Assembly: GCA_027596195.1 (NCBI GenBank)
Contig: JADGJG010000799.1
Coordinates: forward strand, 1 to 12,335
Origin: Podochytrium sp. JEL0797
Taxonomy: Eukaryota > Chytridiomycota > Chytridiomycetes > Chytridiales > Chytriomycetaceae
DNA: 12,335 bases
Direction: 5' to 3'
The notes under the pieces were generated by a model that worked only from the letters and a program-made list of their open reading frames with translations, was not told the DNA's origin and made no database searches. This document shows positions 7,593 through 12,335 of this stretch, one piece after another. The translations under genes were made by a program, and so were the position numbers. Every line of letters begins with the position of its first letter. Position 1 is the stretch's first letter.

Positions 7593-9000
7593 ATGATTTC
7601 CGATCACATGCTGCGTCTCCTTGACTCCGGCAAAGAAACAATCGCCCCAAAAAAGAGTCAAAAATGGCCAGCTTTCCTCCTTCAGAAGACAATCGGATTC
7701 TCGAGACCAGCGTATGTTTCAGGTGTTCTGTTGAGCGCATTCGTTAACACCCATTCCAGTTCCTCGGTCTCCCACTGTCAAACCCCGTCGGCCTCGCCGC
7801 CGGTTTCAACAAACACGCCAACGGTATCACCGATCTCTTCACCTCCGGATTCGGCCTCGTTGAAATCGGCAGCGTGACCCCGCTGCCTCAACCGGGAAAC
7901 CCACTCCCACGCATCTTCCGTCTCGAGGAAGACTCCGCAATCGTGAACCGGTGCGGGTTCAATAGCGAGGGACATGATGTGATTCTTGGGCGGCTTGAGG
8001 CGCGTGGTTCCGAAGGGGGTGACAAGGGCGTTAATGCAGCGTCGCGCGTTGGGAATCAACTTGGGAAAGAATAAGGTGTCGAAAGCGGAGGATCATAGTG
8101 ATTATGTCAAGGGAGTGGTCAAGCTGGGACCGTATGCGGATTATTTGGTCATCAATGTGAGCAGTCCGAATACACCGGGGTTGAGGGGGTTGCAGAGACG
8201 TGAACCCATGTTGAAGCTGTTGAATGAGGTGAGAGTCCTCTTTGGTCGTTTGGATATTGGTGGGATATTGGCCCAGCTGCGTGTGGAATTTTTTATATTT
8301 TCAACCTCACACTGCTCGCAGGTCCGACAAGCACGCGACACATGTCTTTCACACAGACCACCTATCCTCGTCAAAATCGCGCCGGATGTGACGCAAGCCG
8401 AGTTGGAGGACATTGCGGCTGTGATTCTCGAGTCCAAGATTGACGGGGTGGTGATTAGCAATACGACCATTTCGCGGCCAGCGTCGTTGAAAAGTGGTGA
8501 GTTGGCGAAGTTACGTGTGATCTAATGCACCATTGACGTGTCGAATTGGTGCATTTTCGATGCGTGGAGACACAAGCGCATTCGCTCCGAGGCGCGCTCT
8601 CCACCATCATCTCGCATTCTAGCGCAACGCATCGCTTCGCTCCTCTTATTCAAAAAACTAACGCAAACGTATCTGCAACCCAGACACCTCCCTCACCACC
8701 CAAACCGGTGGACTCTCCGGACCACCTGTTTGCCCTTTAGCCCTGTCCAAAATCCGATCCTTTTACGCCCTCACTCACGGCCGAATTCCGATCATTGGAT
8801 GCGGTGGAATCTCGAGCCCCCAAGACGCGATCGCGTTTGCCCGAGCGGGAGCAAGTGTGGTGCAAATGTACACAGTGTTGGCGTATCAAGGGATGGAATT
8901 TGTGGAGGAGTTGAAGCGAGGGGTGGTGGATTTGTTGAAGTCGGAGGGGAAGACGTGGAGGGAGGTGGTTGGTTCAGATCATATGCGAAGCAAGTTATGA
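7593..9000 (+). CDS. Dihydroorotate dehydrogenase (quinone, class 2), with two apparent frameshifts
   Basis: Oxidises dihydroorotate to orotate in de novo pyrimidine synthesis, using FMN and passing electrons to quinone, normally at the inner mitochondrial membrane. Exons: about 7593-7711, 7760-8228, 8322-8496 and 8684-9000. Introns are 48, 93 and 187 nt (donors GTATGT, GTGAGA, GTGAGT; the last has an ACTAAC branch site). Family motifs occur in order: [58 protein letters not shown] (catalytic-base Ser of class 2), [37 protein letters not shown] and [10 protein letters not shown]. The frame slips twice. The segment [13 protein letters not shown] (frame from 7593) leads into [15 protein letters not shown] only if one A is added at the A6 run 7649-7654; [10 protein letters not shown] leads into [11 protein letters not shown] only if one G is dropped from the G5 run 8015-8019. 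This is either a decaying gene or assembly error. The N-terminal targeting and membrane segment is not evident. The DHODH identity is secure; function is not. Confidence 0.88.
8524..8555. repeat. Perfect 9-bp inverted repeat inside the third DHODH intron
   Basis: AATGCACCA (8524-8532) and TGGTGCATT (8547-8555) are exact reverse complements around a 14-nt loop that can pair partly itself. The hairpin sits near the 5' end of the 187-nt intron 8497-8683, the longest of this gene. Confidence 0.6.
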
Positions 9001-9212
9001 ACCCATGAAACAGTAGTTGAATTCCGAAGTGTCAGTTTTCGAATATAGCCGTTGAGCTCAAATTAACCTTGGGGATTGGGGGGGAGAGGGATCGAAAAAA
9101 ATAAATGGAACGCGTCGCTGTCAAGACATGTGGGTTTCGCCGTTCGGGTACCTTTCAATGCGGAGGACAGTTCAGTTAACTATAACGATACCAAAATCAA
9201 AACAATCACAAA

Positions 9213-10319
9213 ATGGAGGATCATCCCTCTACTGCGACTGCCACAATCCTGGCACTGTTGAACCAGCTTGTTTCGAAAATTGGCTGCCGGCCATGACTCT
9301 TCCAACGCACGCATCGATGCTTCTCGCTCTGCACTCCAATCCTTTATACAGTCTTTTTTAGTCCCCCCTATCATCGGTCGAGTCATCCATTGCCCTCAAC
9401 CACTGCCAACTCTCCCTCCAAATTCTGCAGCTCCAAAACGCGACCAAAAAACATTACACTCGTTTCACCGCCCTTCCTCCTGAGGTGATCACATTGATAT
9501 TGAGTTGGATTCATCCAACGAAACTCTGGAAGCTTCGTCGGGTCTGTCGCTCCTTCAAGAACATTATTTTGAATAAGTCGTTTGCCTTGATCATTCCTTC
9601 CCGCACACGACCCCACAATCTTCGAATCCTGGGGAAAACCATCCGACATCGGTATCAGTGGCATGATGGCCCCACTCCACTACCAAACCCTGTACATCGA
9701 GCGCCAGTTGAACCACTTGCACAGCATGTGCTGGGGTGTCGATGAAAACGGGGATATCATCGCCCACGCGCTTCGCTTGCAATCCGGGTTCCCAATGCCT
9801 CTCGTTGCCTCCAAGTGTCTGGTCCGTCTGGCACTTGTGAACTGCAACATCACCGGCCCCATTCCCGTTGAAATTGCGAATCTCAAGACTCTCATTCATC
9901 TGGAGCTGGCCAAGAACAAGCTCTCGGGATCCATTCCAGATGAAATCGCCGAGTTGTCAAAACTGACGCGTCTCCAGTTGTCTGAGAGCCGCATGCCTTC
10001 GGGTCCGTCGTCTTCTGCTTTCGGCCAGCTCAACTTCTCGCAATCAAAAGTACGAGTGTATCTAGGTCGATTCCCAGCCGAGTGGGGTGGCATGACCAAT
10101 GTGGAAGCTCTCTTTCTCGACATGAATTCGGGGTTGAGTGGTTCAATTCCTCAGAAACTTCCAATTTTTCGGGGGGAAATTCCGCATGAGCTTGATGGAC
10201 TCGAGATGTTGGAGGAATTGGATTTGTCGGGCAATGTGCTTTTCTGTGGAGAGGTGCCGACGGCGTCGGCGACATTGGCGCGTCTTGAAGCTTGCGATTT
10301 GAGTGGGTGTCCTGAATGA
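9213..10319 (+). pseudogene. Decayed third copy of the F-box/LRR family
   Basis: Similarity to the two intact copies runs along the whole length, but the frame changes three times. ATG 9213 (MEDHPSTATATILALL) runs to a TGA at 9294. The next frame holds SSNARIDASRSALQSFIQS, matching the ARIEATQSSVQSS part of copy 2. A third frame, after about 9360, holds the F-box part (RFTALPPEVITLILSWIHP, RRVCRSFKNII). A loss of about 10 nt near 9590 then shifts back to the first frame for the linker and LRRs (WGVDENGD, LVRLALVNCNITGPIP). The last 218 codons from ATG 9663 are open and end at a TGA at 10317-10319. The LRR block is itself shortened in frame: repeat 3-4 (LNFSQSKVRVYLGRFPAEWG) and repeat 5-6 (IPQKLPIFRGEIPHEL) each lack residues. 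It is much more diverged than copies 1 and 2 are from each other. Some shifts lie in homopolymers (T6, C6), so part could be sequence error. Confidence 0.8.
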
Positions 10320-10513
10320 TTTTAAATATCGGAAGAGTTGAGTTTTATGGTCCCAATGACGAGGTGGCTCTCCTTTTGGATGACGAGGATGAGTAAAATT
10401 GAGTTTATTTCCAAATTTAACATTTAATAAAACATGATTCGGACATTCGTGATGGTTGGGCCGGAAGCAAAACATGACTCGCCAATTTCTAGCCAAAAAA
10501 AAATCATTTTAAA
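10320..10513. other. Spacer: 3' flank of the LRR pseudogene and PCNA promoter
   Basis: Contains a likely poly(A) signal (TTTAATAAAA, about 10422) and an A-rich stretch just before the PCNA ATG. Nothing else was recognised. Confidence 0.4.
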
Positions 10514-11682
10514 ATGCTCGAGTGCACGATTGAACAGGCCAGCACGCTCAAGAAGATCCTCGATGCCGTCAAGGAACTCGTGACGGATGCTAACTTTGAC
10601 TGCTCAGACAGCGGCCTTGCGCTGCAGGTTTGTCTAATACCATCGATGCAGATGCACGCTAAACACACACCCAGGCCATGGACAACTCGCACGTGGCGCT
10701 CGTTGCGCTGCTCCTCAAAAGCTCTGCCTTCTCTCCGTTCCGCTGCGACCAGCAGCTGTCGCTGGGTATCAACCTCGTGTCCCTCAGCAAAATCCTCAAG
10801 TGCGCAGACAACAACGACACGGTCACCTTGAAGGCGGACCAGGGACAGGTAATAATACATTACAAGCAGTAGTAGTACTAGTATGCTTATATCTTTAAAC
10901 AGGACACCCTCGCGCTCACGTTCGAAAACAAGACCGGCGCACGAGTCTCCGAGTACGAGCTCAAGCTGATGGACATCGACTCGGAGCACCTGGGCATCCC
11001 CGAGACGCCCTACGAGGCCACCGTCAAGATGCCCAGTGCCGAATTTCAGCGCATCTGCAGGGATCTGCGCATCCTCAACGAGTCGAGTGCGTCATTTTTT
11101 CTTTTTCGTCCGAGATGTGTTGCTCAATCAAAACAAAACAAAAAAACAGTCGTCATTGAAGTCACCAAGGAAGGCGTCAAATTCTCCACCTCTGGTGACC
11201 TCGGCAACGGTTCCGTATTTATCAAGTCGGGTCAGGCAAGCATTGACGAAAACGACGAAGACGCTGGCACCACCATTGCCCTCAACTCGCCTGTTTCGTT
11301 GACCTTTTCGCTCAAGTACCTCTGCGACTTTGCCAAGGCCACGCCCTTGAGCCCCCATGTCACTTTGAGTCTCAGTAACGATGTGCCGTTGCTCGTCGAG
11401 TATTCTGTCAGCGATGTTGGTCACATTAGGTAAATCTTTTTCTCATTCGTTATGTGAGACCCCGCCGGTTGCCTTGCTGTCGCGAAAATTGCGGTCTCGA
11501 GGAAGAATCGCGGTGTCGACTCTCGAGGAAGAATCGCGTAAACCAAAGCCCCTTCGCTTCCGTCTCCCCTCTCCCCTCACCTCTCCCCTCGCGACACCCA
11601 CTTTCTCAACCCCTTTTCTAAACGGCACACCCTTTGTTTCATTAGATACTACCTCGCCCCCAAAATTGGTGAGGACGCTTGA
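10514..11682 (+). CDS. PCNA: Proliferating cell nuclear antigen (PCNA), DNA sliding clamp
   Basis: Homotrimeric ring that encircles DNA in the nucleus and tethers replicative polymerases, ligase and repair factors. Five exons: 10514-10627, 10675-10848, 10903-11086, 11150-11429 and 11646-11682. They join through GT-AG introns of 47, 54, 63 and 216 nt into an intact 262-residue protein, close to the usual 258-262. The N-terminal domain has [38 protein letters not shown] and the [20 protein letters not shown] core. The interdomain connector, where PIP-box partners dock, is [15 protein letters not shown] (about 116-130). The second domain contains [62 protein letters not shown] and the C-terminal [11 protein letters not shown]. 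The ATG at 10514 is the conserved PCNA start. There is no frame damage, unlike its left neighbour. No MluI-type (ACGCGT) box was seen in the 190 bp upstream. Confidence 0.97.
11495..11538. repeat. 18-bp direct repeat in the last PCNA intron
   Basis: TCTCGAGGAAGAATCGCG occurs at 11495-11512 and again at 11521-11538 (period 26), inside intron 11430-11645. At 216 nt this intron is over three times longer than the other PCNA introns, and it also has a C/T-rich tract (about 11565-11590). Confidence 0.8.
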
Positions 11683-11916
11683 TTCTTCTTGCAGTGATAT
11701 ATTATGGAATTCGGAGGATTGTGGATGTTCGTGTTGTTTTTTTGAATATAAATTATGAGCCCTTCGCAAATGAAATACAACGCGCATACTTTTGGGACTC
11801 AGGGGTAGATCATTGCGCGTATCTTTTGATTCGAGGCGCCAAAAAGTGAGCAAACTGGATCTTTGCTCCCGCGTATTCCATTATCTTCACCTTATTAGTC
11901 GTGAACGCCAAAAAAG

Positions 11917-12328
11917 ATGTCCCTCGGAAAAAACCACGCCGACTCGCACCAGTTACACCAATCCCCAACCCCCCGCACCCGTTCCCTTCCAAGAGACTGA
12001 CACCCCACCAAACAACTGCACCACACAAACCCCAGATTCAAAAAGGGCCTCCATTTCGACGCTGCCACACCAAACTTTCTCAAAGTCCTGCAGTCGCAGC
12101 ATTTGCCGAAACAAGTCGCCGATCGGAGTGAAGAGGAACTGGAGGGGGAGGATTTGGATGATGAGGCGCCGCAGGTGAGTGAATGGAGTGATTTGGCGCA
12201 GTCTGCGTTTTGGGGTGAATCTGAAAGTGGTTCTGATCTTCACGAGGTGTTTTTGTCGGAATAGGTTGTATTGGGAAAGAACGTGTCAGAGGGAGATGCT
12301 GTGAAAGCTCTGGGACTCAAGGACGCTG
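11917..12328 (+). CDS. DUF4604/KIAA1143-like small acidic protein, 5' part
   Basis: Three exons are visible: 11917-11951, 12036-12174 and 12265-12328. Introns are 84 nt (CTGAC branch site) and 90 nt, and a further donor (GTGAGT) starts at 12329. The frame holds across all of them. The translation starts MSLGKNHADSHQFKKGLHFD, then AATPNFLKVLQSQHLPKQV, an acidic stretch EEELEGEDLDDEAPQ and VVLGKNVSEGDAVKALGLKD. The order of an aromatic/FL segment, an acidic linker and a PQVVxLKxxxLS-type motif matches the eukaryotic DUF4604 family (human KIAA1143), whose function is not established. That assignment rests on remembered family motifs and a partial protein, so it is moderate. The first exon is short and its GTTACA donor is weak. 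The 3' end lies beyond the window. Confidence 0.6.
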
Positions 12329-12335
12329 GTGAGTT

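Noticed and set aside
7979..8039. A 61-nt GT-AG intron that would restore the DHODH frame
   Set aside because: It fits in size and phase, but it would delete the conserved helix segment ([11 protein letters not shown]) between the GFNS and GINLGKNK motifs, which clearly reads as DHODH coding sequence. A single extra G in the G5 run explains the shift better.
1..12335. tRNA, rRNA, CRISPR arrays, or prokaryotic signals
   Set aside because: None found by eye on either strand. Spliced genes and protein families show nuclear eukaryotic DNA, so bacterial features are not expected.

Overview
The window is nuclear DNA of a eukaryote, most likely a zoosporic (chytrid-type) fungus. Genes are compact and split by many short GT-AG introns (47 to about 220 nt, most 47-93). 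The PCNA, DHODH and ENPP-like proteins look fungal/opisthokont. The dominant theme is an intronless family that joins an F-box-like motif to plant-type leucine-rich repeats (LxGxIPxEL type). The organism is an inference; nothing in the window names a species.

Layout. 1-594 (minus): 5' end of a type II membrane ectonucleotide pyrophosphatase/phosphodiesterase. About 1090-2501 (minus): an unrecognised multi-exon gene, one of whose introns carries a 135-bp hAT-like MITE with a perfect 8-bp target-site duplication. 2616-3827 and 4729-5955 (plus): two nearly identical F-box/LRR genes. 6078-6166: a small relic of the same LRR sequence. 6346-7176 (minus): a two-finger zinc-finger protein. About 7593-9000 (plus): class 2 dihydroorotate dehydrogenase in four exons with two apparent single-base frameshifts. 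9213-10319 (plus): a third, decayed F-box/LRR copy. 10514-11682 (plus): PCNA, five exons, intact. 11917 to the right edge (plus): 5' part of a DUF4604/KIAA1143-like gene.

How it fits together. There is no operon logic: housekeeping genes (pyrimidine synthesis, the replication clamp) sit beside a locally expanding and decaying F-box/LRR family. Two copies are intact, one is broken by frameshifts and one survives as about 90 bp. The two intact copies are about 99% identical over 942 nt but only about 91% identical, plus a 24-nt indel, over the first 260 nt. This points to gene conversion, or to a selected variable N-terminus. An F-box-like motif with LRRs suggests a substrate receptor for an SCF-type ubiquitin ligase, but that role is inferred from domain order only. 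No tRNA, rRNA or CRISPR array was seen by eye.
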